This document shows positions 1 through 6,972 of a stretch of DNA of 14,194 nt, in pieces. The stretch is from positions 1 to 14,194 of the forward strand of contig JABFXT010000542.1 in the NCBI GenBank assembly GCA_013361595.1, given 5' to 3'. The notes under the pieces were generated by a model. The model worked only from the letters and a program-made list of their open reading frames with translations. It did not search any database and was not told where the DNA came from. How positions within the stretch are numbered: position 1 is the stretch's first letter; each line of letters starts with the position of its first letter. The stretch is from Nocardia sp. GTDB lineage: Bacteria > Actinomycetota > Actinomycetes > Mycobacteriales > Mycobacteriaceae. A program made the translations under genes and the position numbers.

Positions 1-2417
1 TATTCGGCTTTGTAATTCGCCTTGAGATAGGCGGTCCAGAAGGAAACGAGCCCGTAGCCGGCGGCATGCGATTTGTTGAACGCGTAGCCGGCGAACGGGA
101 GAATGGTGTCCCACAACGCCTTGATCGCCGGTTTGGAGAAACCGTTCGACTGCATACCGGCTTCGAAGCCCTCGAATTCGGCCTCGAGCACCTCGGCCTT
201 CTTCTTACCCATCGCGCGGCGCAGGATATCGGCTCGGCCGAGCGAATATCCGGCGACCTTCTGCGCGATCTGCATGATCTGTTCCTGATAGACGATCAGG
301 CCGAAGGTATCGGCGAGAATCTCTTTCAGGGGCTCTTCCAGCTCGGGGTGGATCGGCTTGACCTGTTGCCGGCCGTTCTTGCGATCGGCGTCGTCGTTGT
401 GCGCGTTCATGCCCATCGGCCCGGGGCGGTAGAGCGCGAGCACCGCGACGATGTCCTCGAAGCCGGTGGGCTGCATCCGGCGCAGCAGATCCCGCATGGC
501 GCTGCCGTCGAGCTGGAAGACACCGAGAGTGTCACCGCGCGAGAGCAATTCGTAGGTGGCCGGATCGTCGAGCGGCAGATTGTCCATATCGAGGTCGATA
601 CCGCGGTTGGACGAGATGTTGTCGAGCGCGTCACCGATGACGGTGAGGTTGCGCAGGCCCAGGAAGTCCATCTTCAGCAGGCCGATGGCCTCACACGACG
701 GATAGTCCCAGCCGGTGATGATGGCACCGTCCTGCGCCCGCTTCCACAGCGGAATCGCGTCCATCAGCGGCTCGGAGGACATGATGACCGCGCAGGCGTG
801 CACGCCCGCATTGCGGATCAGGCCCTCGAGGCCCCGCGCGGTCTCGTAGATCTTCGCGACATCGGGATTGCTGCCGATGAGGTCACGGACCTCGGCGGCT
901 TCCTTGTACCGCTCGTGCTCGGGATCCATGATCCCCGACAGCGGAATGTCCTTGGCCATGATCGGCGGCGGCAGCGCCTTGGAGATCTGGTCGGCGATGG
1001 CGAAACCGGGCTGGCCGAACTGGACTCGCGCGGAGTCCTTGATGGCGGCCTTCGTCTTGATCGTTCCGAACGTGATGACCTGGGCCACCCGGTCGCTACC
1101 CCAGCGGTCCGTCGCGTAGCGCACCATCTCGCCGCGACGGCGATCGTCGAAGTCGATATCGATATCCGGCATCGACACGCGTTCGGGATTGAGGAAGCGC
1201 TCGAACAGCAGCCCGTGCGGAATGGGGTCGATATTGGTGATCCCCATCGCGTAGGCGACCAGCGAACCGGCCGCCGACCCACGCCCCGGGCCGACCCGGA
1301 TACCGACCTCGCGGGCGTGGTTGATCAGGTCACCGACCACCAGGAAGTAGGCCGGGAAACCCATTTCGATGATGACGTCGAGCTCGAACTCGGCACGTTC
1401 GACGTACTCGCGCGGCACCCCGCTCGGGAACCGGTTTTCCAGGCCGCGGTGCACTTCCTTGCGCAGCCAGCCGGACTGATCCTCCCCTTCGGGTACCGGG
1501 AAGACCGGCATCCGGTCCCGGTGCTCCCACACCTCGGCGTAGGACTGGACCCGCTCCCCGATCCAGACGGTGTTGTCGCAGGCACCGGGAATTTCGGCAT
1601 CCCACAGGGCACGCATCTCGTCGGCGGACTTCAGGTAATAACCGTCGCCGTCGAATTTGAACCGGGTGGGATCGGACAGGGTCTTACCGGTCTGCACACA
1701 CAGCAGCGCCTCGTGGTTACGCGCGTGTTCCTTGGTGACGTAATGGCAGTCGTTGGTGGCCAGGGGCGGGATGTCGAGTGCCCGGCCGACCTCGATCAGG
1801 CCCTGGCGGACCCGCGTCTCGATGGACAGACCGTGATCCATCACCTCGAGGAAGAAATTGTCGCGGCCGAAGATCTCCTGCCATTTGGCGGCGGCCTCGA
1901 GCGCCTCCCGCTCGTGTCCCAGCCGCAACCGGGTCTGCACCTCGCCCGACGGGCAGCCGGTGGTGGCGATGATGCCCTCGGCGTGCGCGGCGATGAGCTC
2001 CTCGTCCATCCGCGCCCATTTGCCGAGCTGCCCCTCGATACTGGCCAGCGAGGACAGTTTGAACAGGTTCCGCAGACCGGTCGCGTTCTCGGCGACCATG
2101 GTCATATGGGTGTAGGCGCCGGAGCCGGATACATCGTCGCTCTTCTGCCCGGGATCGCCCCACTGGATCCGCTTGGTGTCGAAGCGGGAGCCGGGCGCGA
2201 TATAGGCCTCGATGCCGATGATCGGCTTGATCCCGGCCTTCTTCGCCGAATGGTAGAACTCGGCCGCGCCGTACATATTGCCGTGGTCGGTCATACCCAC
2301 CGCGGTCATTCCCAGCCGGTCGGCCTCCGCGAACAGCGGTGAGATCTTGGCGGCACCGTCGAGCATCGAGTACTCGGTGTGGTTGTGCAGATGAACGAAT
2401 CCGGACGAGGCGGCCAA
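1..2417 (-). CDS. dnaE: DNA polymerase III alpha subunit (DnaE1 type), N-terminal part
   Basis: Catalytic subunit of the replicative DNA polymerase, acting in the cytoplasm at the fork. The window holds 805 codons of a protein usually near 1,180 residues. The C-terminal part (end of the fingers, clamp-binding and OB regions) lies beyond the left edge. The start is a TTG at 2417 behind a GGAGGAAGG ribosome site, giving [17 protein letters not shown]. The PHP domain opens with HLHNH at residues 9-13. Its later His/Asp motifs ([14 protein letters not shown]) are intact, so metal-dependent proofreading as known for mycobacterial DnaE1 looks possible. The polymerase core has PDIDIDF at 417-423, with aspartates 418 and 420. 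The third catalytic aspartate is D584 in KMDFLGL. The last visible residues include the conserved [15 protein letters not shown] segment. I read the frame over most of its length and saw no stop or frameshift. Confidence 0.97.
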   Translation of the reverse strand, partial: MAASSGFVHLHNHTEYSMLDGAAKISPLFAEADRLGMTAVGMTDHGNMYGAAEFYHSAKKAGIKPIIGIEAYIAPGSRFDTKRIQWGDPGQKSDDVSGSGAYTHMTMVAENATGLRNLFKLSSLASIEGQLGKWARMDEELIAAHAEGIIATTGCPSGEVQTRLRLGHEREALEAAAKWQEIFGRDNFFLEVMDHGLSIETRVRQGLIEVGRALDIPPLATNDCHYVTKEHARNHEALLCVQTGKTLSDPTRFKFDGDGYYLKSADEMRALWDAEIPGACDNTVWIGERVQSYAEVWEHRDRMPVFPVPEGEDQSGWLRKEVHRGLENRFPSGVPREYVERAEFELDVIIEMGFPAYFLVVGDLINHAREVGIRVGPGRGSAAGSLVAYAMGITNIDPIPHGLLFERFLNPERVSMPDIDIDFDDRRRGEMVRYATDRWGSDRVAQVITFGTIKTKAAIKDSARVQFGQPGFAIADQISKALPPPIMAKDIPLSGIMDPEHERYKEAAEVRDLIGSNPDVAKIYETARGLEGLIRNAGVHACAVIMSSEPLMDAIPLWKRAQDGAIITGWDYPSCEAIGLLKMDFLGLRNLTVIGDALDNISSNRGIDLDMDNLPLDDPATYELLSRGDTLGVFQLDGSAMRDLLRRMQPTGFEDIVAVLALYRPGPMGMNAHNDDADRKNGRQQVKPIHPELEEPLKEILADTFGLIVYQEQIMQIAQKVAGYSLGRADILRRAMGKKKAEVLEAEFEGFEAGMQSNGFSKPAIKALWDTILPFAGYAFNKSHAAGYGLVSFWTAYLKANYKAE

Positions 2418-2503
2418 GATCTGTCCTTCCTCCCAATGGCTCGGCGGGGGTTGGTATGGGCGGTGCTCTGTCGCCGACGCTGCGTCCGGCACCACACGAG
2501 GCG

Positions 2504-2528
2504 AGTTTATTCGCTCGGTCCGACCGAG
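2504..2528 (-). promoter_or_regulatory. possible dnaE promoter with overlapping palindrome
   Basis: On the minus strand TAAACT (2509-2504) fits the actinobacterial -10 pattern TAnnnT, about 85 bases before the dnaE start. Directly upstream, where the -35/-10 spacer would lie, is a perfect inverted repeat: CTCGGTC, one central base, GACCGAG (2514-2528). A protein bound there would block this promoter. I see no good -35 hexamer. It does not match the actinobacterial LexA box. The regulator is unknown and the promoter call is inference. Confidence 0.35.
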
Positions 2529-2624
2529 TTCGCGGGGGCCGAGGGTGCCCCATGGGTCACGGCGTGTCGCGCCGGACGGCGGGCGCGGGAAACCGATTCT
2601 GCCACCGGCACGCTCGGCCACTGG

Positions 2625-2630
2625 TAGGGT
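2625..2630 (+). promoter_or_regulatory. possible -10 box for the secreted protein gene
   Basis: TAGGGT fits TAnnnT and lies about 75 bases before the ATG at 2706. It would give a leader of roughly 70 bases. No convincing -35 hexamer is visible. The leader would contain a GGCGG/CCGCC hairpin closed by a GCAA tetraloop (2648-2661) and a repeated 11-mer. Confidence 0.35.
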
Positions 2631-2662
2631 CGTGCCGCGTCACGTCCGGCGGGCAACCGCCC

Positions 2663-2692
2663 CACGATCGACCCGCAAGTGCACGATCGACC
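2663..2692 (+). repeat. 11-bp direct repeat in the leader of the secreted protein gene
   Basis: CACGATCGACC occurs at 2663-2673 and again at 2682-2692, a period of 19 bases. The second copy ends just before the GAGGTGAACG ribosome site of the gene at 2706. The flanks are similar but not identical. It could be a small tandem duplication or a repeated binding site; the sequence alone does not decide. Confidence 0.6.
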
Positions 2693-2705
2693 AGCGAGGT
2701 GAACG

Positions 2706-3152
2706 ATGACAGCACGTACGACCGCACTCGCGCTGCCCGCTGCCGCGGTGCTGGCAGTGGGAACGCTGGCGGCCACCGCCGCGCCCGCCGCGGCCGACGG
2801 TGGTTCGTTCCAGACCCTCTACTCCCTCACCGACGGTCCGTGTGTGGCCCAGGTCGACACTTCGGTCAACGGCCCCGGCTATCCCGAGCACGCGTCGTTC
2901 ACCGTCTCGACCATCATGTTCGGCGTGGGTTCGTGCAGCCTGCCGATCACGCTGAACTGGCGCAACCTCGATACCGGCGAGACCGGATCGACCACCCGGA
3001 CCGCGAACGGTCCCGGCCACTGGATGAACGACGGGCGTTCGGCGCTGTTCCATCCCGGAATCGGCCGATTCACCGCGACCGTCACCGTGGGTGCGGCCCA
3101 TCTGCCGGAATCGGGGTCCGTGGACTTCGTCGTCGAGAAATACCAGGGGTGA
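2706..3152 (+). CDS. small secreted protein of unknown function
   Basis: 148 residues. The ATG follows a GAGGTG ribosome site at suitable spacing. The N-terminus is a clear Sec signal peptide: charged MTAR, a hydrophobic Ala/Val/Leu core to about residue 24, then APAAA with likely cleavage near residues 30-31. The mature part, about 118 residues, has exactly two cysteines (C46 and C77), which could form one disulfide outside the membrane. It is rich in Thr, Gly and Ser and has alternating polar/hydrophobic segments (SFTVSTIMFGVGSC, FTATVTVGAAH) suggesting a small beta fold. I recognise no domain or catalytic motif and assign no function. It is divergent from dnaE and followed by a long gene-free stretch, so it is probably transcribed alone. 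The call that it is a real exported protein is strong; its role is open. Confidence 0.85.
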   Translation: MTARTTALALPAAAVLAVGTLAATAAPAAADGGSFQTLYSLTDGPCVAQVDTSVNGPGYPEHASFTVSTIMFGVGSCSLPITLNWRNLDTGETGSTTRTANGPGHWMNDGRSALFHPGIGRFTATVTVGAAHLPESGSVDFVVEKYQG

Positions 3153-3245
3153 TCACCGGCCCTCGTAGCGCACATCCGGCCCGTTCGGCGTGATCGGCGC
3201 CCGGCGCCCCGACAACTGTTTCCCCGACCTCCCACCACCCGGCAG

Positions 3246-3276
3246 GACAGCGCTACCGGCACGACAGCGCTACCGG
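3246..3276. repeat. 14-bp direct repeat, period 17
   Basis: GACAGCGCTACCGG is present at 3246-3259 and 3263-3276, identical, with three bases between. It lies in the gene-free stretch about 265-290 bases before the kinase start. LytTR regulators bind pairs of direct repeats, so a link is possible. However, the spacing and sequence do not match a LytTR site I know, and a slippage duplication is equally likely. Confidence 0.7.
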
Positions 3277-3312
3277 GTTCTCGACCTCGGCTCGCCGATG
3301 CGGGCCGGTCAT

Positions 3313-3361
3313 CGCTTCCGGAGAAGGTTTCTCACGGCAATGGCGGTTGCCGCGGGAAGCG
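3313..3361. other. possible three-way-junction RNA fold
   Basis: Three nested pairings close a compact junction. The outer stem CGCTTCC (3313-3319) pairs with GGAAGCG (3355-3361), seven base pairs. Inside are GAGAA/TTCTC (3321-3325 with 3329-3333) and CGGCAA/TTGCCG (3335-3340 with 3347-3352), separated by only one or two unpaired bases. All pairs are Watson-Crick. I do not recognise a known riboswitch class. It could be part of a leader, the end of the upstream transcript, a small RNA on either strand, or chance in GC-rich DNA. Confidence 0.35.
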
Positions 3362-3438
3362 TGAGACGATGGCCGGCCCACACCGGCGAGCCGGAACGGC
3401 GGAACCGGGGCGATCGCGGATGTTCCCGAGTCGGCTCG

Positions 3439-3456
3439 TAGCATCTGACCGGGTCA
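3439..3456 (+). promoter_or_regulatory. possible sensor-kinase promoter with operator-like palindrome
   Basis: TAGCAT (3439-3444) fits TAnnnT. Two bases later is the perfect inverted repeat TGACC-G-GGTCA (3446-3456), which would cover the predicted transcription start, a usual place for a repressor. The leader to the start at 3539 would be about 90 bases. No -35 match is visible. Inference only. Confidence 0.35.
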
Positions 3457-3538
3457 CGATGGCCGCCGGTGCGGCGCGCGGATGATCGCCCGACCCGCGA
3501 TCGGAACAGCGGCGGGTAGGGCCGGGACGGGAGCAGCG

Positions 3539-4720
3539 ATGACCGCGACCTTGCTCACCGTATTCGCCGCGGCGGTATCGATCGCCGCGGCACTGCTGAT
3601 CTGGGCCCGGCCCCGGCGGATGGTCACCACCCCCGCCGAACGGGCGGTCCACGCCGCATTGCACACCGCTTCTCTGGCGGCCCGCCCGCTGCGCCGGGGA
3701 CTCACCCGCGAGTCCGCGCACGAAGCCGCGCCGCATCTGCGTGCCCTGGTCGGGGCCGAAGGCCTCGGGGTGAGCGATCCCGACGGCGAACTGCTCGCCT
3801 GGGACGGCAGCCACGAGATCCTGGCCGCCGAGTTCACCGGGACGGCCCGGCGGGCCGTCGGGGCACAGCGACCGGTGCTGGCGCATCTGCCCGATACCGA
3901 CCATCCGGGACGTACTCTGGTCACCCAGCCGCTGCTCAGCGACAGCGGTACCGTCGTCGGCGCGCTGGGGATGGTCACCGGGAGCCGGCCCGGGCCCGGT
4001 GCGCTCGGGGCACTGGCCGAAGTGGCCCGGTACGCCTGCGGCCAACTGGAACTGGCCGAACTCGACGCGTCCCGCGCTCGGCTCGACCGCGCCGAGGTGC
4101 GCGCGCTACGGGCGCAGATCAGCCCGCATTTCATCTACAACGCGCTGAACACCATCGCCTCGTTCGTCCGCACCGATCCGGACCGGGCCCGCGAACTCGT
4201 GCTGGATTTCGCCGATTTCACCCGGTATTCGTTCCGCGACGCCGGGGAGTACACGGTGCTGGCCGACGAACTCAGCAATATCGAACGGTATCTCGAACTC
4301 GAACGTGCCCGGTTCGGGCCGGCCCTGCAGGTACGGCTGCGGATCGCCCCCGAGGTGCTCGGTGTGACGCTGCCCTTCCTGGCCTTACAACCGCTGGTCG
4401 AGAATGCCGTACGGCACGGGCTGGCGGCCACGCCCGGCGGCGGCACCGTCACCATCGAGGCGCACGATGCCGGGACCGACTGCGTACTGAGTGTGGAGGA
4501 CGACGGTGCCGGGATGGATCCCGATCTGCTGCGGTCCGGGGCGCCGGGCGCGGCCGGTTCCGGCGCCACCGACGGCGCGCATATCGGCCTGGCGAATGTC
4601 GACGACCGGTTGCGGGCCGCTTTCGGCGACGATTACGGACTGGTCGTGGACACCGCTCCCGGGGCGGGAACGAAGGTGAGCATGCGGGTACCCAAGTTCC
4701 GTCCCGGTATCCGGCCGTGA
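3539..4720 (+). CDS. LytS/YpdA-type sensor histidine kinase
   Basis: Membrane-bound kinase that should phosphorylate a LytTR response regulator. From the ATG at 3539 (393 residues) there is one membrane helix at about 3-21, then a cytoplasmic GAF-like region at about 50-165, then the His_kinase domain. The phospho-acceptor is H197 in QISPHFIYNALN, the classic LytS-family box. The ATP-binding part has the N box LVENAVRHG (N289), the G1 motif DDGAGMD (D322) and the G2 motif HIGLANVDDRL near 348. An in-frame ATG at 3482 would add 19 residues, but 3539 has the better ribosome site (GGGAG, five bases upstream). It lacks the five-helix sensor of classical LytS. It converges on the symporter genes; the only visible partner regulator is the LytTR gene at 9135-9887. 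Family relatives respond to pyruvate, and that is the likely signal class here by inference. Confidence 0.93.
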   Translation: MTATLLTVFAAAVSIAAALLIWARPRRMVTTPAERAVHAALHTASLAARPLRRGLTRESAHEAAPHLRALVGAEGLGVSDPDGELLAWDGSHEILAAEFTGTARRAVGAQRPVLAHLPDTDHPGRTLVTQPLLSDSGTVVGALGMVTGSRPGPGALGALAEVARYACGQLELAELDASRARLDRAEVRALRAQISPHFIYNALNTIASFVRTDPDRARELVLDFADFTRYSFRDAGEYTVLADELSNIERYLELERARFGPALQVRLRIAPEVLGVTLPFLALQPLVENAVRHGLAATPGGGTVTIEAHDAGTDCVLSVEDDGAGMDPDLLRSGAPGAAGSGATDGAHIGLANVDDRLRAAFGDDYGLVVDTAPGAGTKVSMRVPKFRPGIRP

Positions 4721-4730
4721 CACCGCGAAC

Positions 4731-4769
4731 GGCCGGGCCCCGCTCACCCTCACAGAGCGGGGACCGGCC
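4731..4769. terminator. hairpin terminator between convergent genes (first)
   Basis: GGCCGG-g-CCCCGCTC (4731-4745) pairs with GAGCGGGG-a-CCGGCC (4755-4769), 14 base pairs with one mismatch and a nine-base loop. It starts 11 bases after the kinase stop. There is no T-run on either side, so release would rest on the stem itself, as often proposed for high-GC actinomycetes. By symmetry it can serve both strands. Confidence 0.7.
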
Positions 4770-4787
4770 GGCCTGCACCGGGTTCCG

Positions 4788-4821
4788 GGTCCCGGATACC
4801 GCCACCACGGCATCCGGGACC
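4788..4821. terminator. hairpin terminator between convergent genes (second)
   Basis: GGTCCCGGAT (4788-4797) pairs perfectly with ATCCGGGACC (4812-4821). An inner GCC/GGC pair (4801-4803 with 4809-4811) can extend the stem past a three-base bulge. It begins five bases after the stop codon of the symporter on the minus strand, the expected place for that operon's terminator. Confidence 0.7.
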
Positions 4822-4826
4822 GGATC

Positions 4827-6461
4827 TCAGTGCACGACCGCTTTCTCGGCGCCGACACCGGTCAGCGCCCGCACCTCCATTTCCGCGGCCTTCGCCGGAT
4901 CCTCGGAATCCTTGCCGCCCAGGTAGGTGCCGACGATGCCGAGCACGAACGCCAGCGGGATGGACACGATCCCCGGGTTGGACAGTGGGAACCAGTCGAA
5001 ATCGAGGTCCGGCAGCATCGCCGTCGAGGAGCCGGACACCGCCGGGGAGAAGACGATCAGCACGATGGTGGAGATCAGTCCGCCGTACATGCTGAACAGG
5101 GCGCCGGTGGTGTTGAAACGACGCCAGAACAGCGAGTACAGAATCGTCGGCAGATTCGCCGAAGCGGCGACCGCGAAGGCCAGGGCCACCAGGAAGGCGA
5201 TGTTCTGGCCGTTGGCCAGGATGCCCAGGGCGATGGCCAGGATCCCGATCACCACCGCGGTGATCCGGGAGACCCGGACCTGCGCGGCGTCGTCGGCCTT
5301 TCCGCGCCGGATGACATTGGCGTAGATATCGTGCGCGAACGACGCCGACGCGGTGATCGTGAGGCCGGCTACCACCGCGAGAATGGTCGCGAACGCCACG
5401 GCCGAGATGATGCCCAGCAGGACGACTCCACCCAGTTCGAAGGCCAGCAGCGGGGCCGCGGCATTCTGCCCACCGGCCGCGCCGAGAATGCGATCCGGTC
5501 CGACGATCGCGGCCGCGCCGTAACCGAGCACCAGGGTGAACAGGTAGAAGGCGCCGATCAGCGCGATCGCCCAGACCACCGAGCGCCGCGCTTCCTTGGC
5601 GGTCGGCACCGTGTAGAAGCGCATGAGCACATGCGGCAGACCCGCGGTGCCCAGAACCAGCGCCAGGCCGAGCGAGACGAAGTTCAGTTTCGACATCTCG
5701 CTTCCGCCGTACTGCGCGCCGGGGGCCAGCACATCGCGGGCGGCGACCTTCGCGTTCTCGGAACCGCCGATCGCGCTCTGCGCGCCGGACAGGATCTCCG
5801 ACGGGTCGAAACCGAATTTCGCCAGCACCATCACGGTCATCACCGCGGCGCCCGCGATCAGCAGCACCGCTTTGATGATCTGCACCCAGGTGGTGCCCTT
5901 CATCCCGCCGACCAGCACGTACACGATCATCAGCACACCGACCACCGCGATCACCACGGCCTGGCCGGTCTTACTGGACACATCCAGCAGCAGCGCCACC
6001 AGGCCACCGGCGCCCGCCATCTGGGCGAGCAGATAGAACAGCGAGACGGCCAGGGTGCTGATCGCGGCCGCGGTCCGCACCGGCCGCTGCTTCAACCGGA
6101 AGCTCAGCACATCGGCCATGGTGAATTTGCCGGTGTTGCGCAGCATCTCGGCTACCAGCAGCAGTGCGACCAGCCAGGCGACCAGGAACCCGATCGAGTA
6201 CAGGAAGCCGTCGTAGCCGTAGACCGCGATGGCTCCGGCGATCCCGAGGAAGCTCGCCGCGGACAGATAGTCACCCGCGATAGCGATACCGTTCTGCGGC
6301 CCGGTGAAACCACGTCCACCGGTGAAATAGTCGGTGGCGCCGGAGGTGTTGCGGCCGGCCCAGAACACCACCACCATGGTGACCAGGACGAACGCCGCGA
6401 AGATGGCGATATTGGCAACCGGGTTGCCGACCGTGGCGTCGGCGGCGTACAGCGAGTTCAC
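4827..6461 (-). CDS. actP: ActP/MctC-type cation:monocarboxylate symporter
   Basis: Sodium:solute symporter family protein (544 residues, full length, about 13 membrane helices) that imports short monocarboxylates with a cation. E. coli ActP (acetate, glycolate) and Corynebacterium MctC (pyruvate, acetate, propionate) are the reference proteins. Family motifs are all present: ISNT-like AGDYLSAASFLGIAG (62-76), GGMKGTTWVQIIKA (185-198), GTAGLPHVLMRFYT (271-284) and ASASFAHDIYAN in the later helices. The start is a GTG at 6461 that overlaps the stop of the DUF485 gene (GTGA), so translation is probably coupled. The gene is followed by a strong hairpin shared with the convergent kinase gene. The substrate is inferred from family and context; pyruvate, acetate or propionate cannot be told apart by sequence. 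Confidence 0.95.
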   Translation of the reverse strand: MNSLYAADATVGNPVANIAIFAAFVLVTMVVVFWAGRNTSGATDYFTGGRGFTGPQNGIAIAGDYLSAASFLGIAGAIAVYGYDGFLYSIGFLVAWLVALLLVAEMLRNTGKFTMADVLSFRLKQRPVRTAAAISTLAVSLFYLLAQMAGAGGLVALLLDVSSKTGQAVVIAVVGVLMIVYVLVGGMKGTTWVQIIKAVLLIAGAAVMTVMVLAKFGFDPSEILSGAQSAIGGSENAKVAARDVLAPGAQYGGSEMSKLNFVSLGLALVLGTAGLPHVLMRFYTVPTAKEARRSVVWAIALIGAFYLFTLVLGYGAAAIVGPDRILGAAGGQNAAAPLLAFELGGVVLLGIISAVAFATILAVVAGLTITASASFAHDIYANVIRRGKADDAAQVRVSRITAVVIGILAIALGILANGQNIAFLVALAFAVAASANLPTILYSLFWRRFNTTGALFSMYGGLISTIVLIVFSPAVSGSSTAMLPDLDFDWFPLSNPGIVSIPLAFVLGIVGTYLGGKDSEDPAKAAEMEVRALTGVGAEKAVVH

Positions 6462-6811
6462 GACCGGTCTCCTTCCAGTTCGGCGCGCAGCGCGGCGGCC
6501 CGCGGGTCGAGTTCCCGGTTGGCGAACCGGACGTAGAGCCCGGTGATCACGAAGGTCGAGACGAACTGGCCCAGCCCGAGCAACAGTCCGATATTGATCT
6601 CACCGAATACCGGGGTGGCCATGAAATCGTGCGCGTAGGCGCCGAGCAGGACATAGCCGAGATACCAGAGCAGGAACAACGCGGCCATGGGGAAAATGAA
6701 GCGGCGCAGCCGGTTACGGAGTTCCTGGAACTCCGGACTGTGTTGCGCGGCGACGAAATCGGGCGGCGGGTCGGCCCGCCCGTCGCTGGTGTCGAGATCG
6801 ATTTCGGTCAT
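6458..6811 (-). CDS. DUF485 small membrane protein, partner of the symporter
   Basis: 117 residues with two membrane helices (about 38-60 and 72-95), a 35-residue hydrophilic N-terminus and a charged C-terminus. The pattern FQELRNRLRRFIFPM, then WYLGYVLLGAYAHDFM, then PVFGEINIGLLLGLGQF, then YVRFANRELDP is the DUF485 signature. DUF485 genes (yjcH in E. coli, mctB-like in corynebacteria) sit directly before ActP/MctC genes and are thought to assist the symporter; their exact role is not settled. The ATG at 6811 has a GAGGGA ribosome site. Its stop overlaps the GTG of the symporter. A six-codon reading frame in the leader (start at 6822-6824) ends on the TGA inside the ATGA of this start, which may be chance. 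Confidence 0.95.
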   Translation of the reverse strand: MTEIDLDTSDGRADPPPDFVAAQHSPEFQELRNRLRRFIFPMAALFLLWYLGYVLLGAYAHDFMATPVFGEINIGLLLGLGQFVSTFVITGLYVRFANRELDPRAAALRAELEGDRS

Positions 6812-6835
6812 GCCGGGTCCCTCATCATGTGACGT

Positions 6836-6856
6836 GTATTACCTGTGCAGAAGGTA
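6836..6856 (-). promoter_or_regulatory. possible promoter of the DUF485-symporter operon
   Basis: Two -10 candidates lie between the CRP-like site and the DUF485 start, read on the minus strand: TACCTT (6856-6851), which fits TAnnnT, and the weaker TAATAC (6841-6836). With the first, the CRP-like site would be centred roughly 47 bases before the start of transcription; with the second, about 61 bases. Both are positions from which CRP-family activators can work. Confidence 0.4.
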
Positions 6857-6882
6857 GCGGCCCCACGGCCTTTCGGAACCCC

Positions 6883-6898
6883 TGTGACGACGGTCACT
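6883..6898. promoter_or_regulatory. CRP/GlxR-family binding site
   Basis: TGTGA-CGACGG-TCACT matches the CRP-family consensus TGTGA-N6-TCACA at nine of ten defined bases; the core GTGAC/GTCAC is fully symmetric. It lies 72 bases upstream of the DUF485 start, in the 161-base gap that separates the two symporter units. In actinobacteria GlxR and mycobacterial CRP recognise this pattern, and GlxR is known to act on acetate-metabolism genes. The match is seen; its function is inferred. Confidence 0.7.
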
Positions 6899-6972
6899 CG
6901 GTAGAGGTGGGTAAGTGTGCGGTGAGCGGTCGCCGTGCCGCGACGAACGGTCCGCCGCGACGGGTCCGAGGA

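Larger units (their letters stand above)
3153..3538. other. gene-free stretch between the secreted protein and the sensor kinase
   Basis: 386 bases without a convincing gene; the short open frames on both strands have arginine/proline-rich translations and no plausible ribosome sites. From left to right it holds: a 10-bp palindrome GGTGATCACC over the stop of the upstream gene (3149-3158); a small GC hairpin GGCGC/GCGCC at 3196-3208, followed shortly by a few T's (a weak terminator candidate); a 14-bp direct repeat; a possible three-way-junction fold at 3313-3361; and a -10-like box with a palindrome at 3439-3456. Confidence 0.7.

Noticed and set aside
66..2342. A 758-codon open frame on the plus strand.
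   Set aside because: It is the codon-aligned antisense of dnaE, which is certain from its motifs. High GC and strong third-base bias keep such shadow frames open; the translation is Arg/Asp/Gly-rich with no domain.
2339..3193. A 284-codon open frame overlapping the small secreted protein gene.
   Set aside because: The 148-residue frame has a proper ribosome site and signal peptide; the longer one is a composition-driven shadow.
3190..3441. A possible 83-residue gene in the gap before the kinase.
   Set aside because: No ribosome site, no recognisable motif and Arg/Pro-rich composition typical of random frames in high-GC DNA.
4830..6536. A 568-codon open frame on the plus strand opposite the symporter.
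   Set aside because: Codon-aligned antisense shadow of the ActP-like gene, very rich in His, Arg, Asp and Gln and lacking any motif.
6929..6944. A GTCGC/GCGAC hairpin downstream of the second symporter as its terminator.
   Set aside because: Only five base pairs, 29 or more bases after the stop and no T-run; not distinguishable from chance at this GC content.
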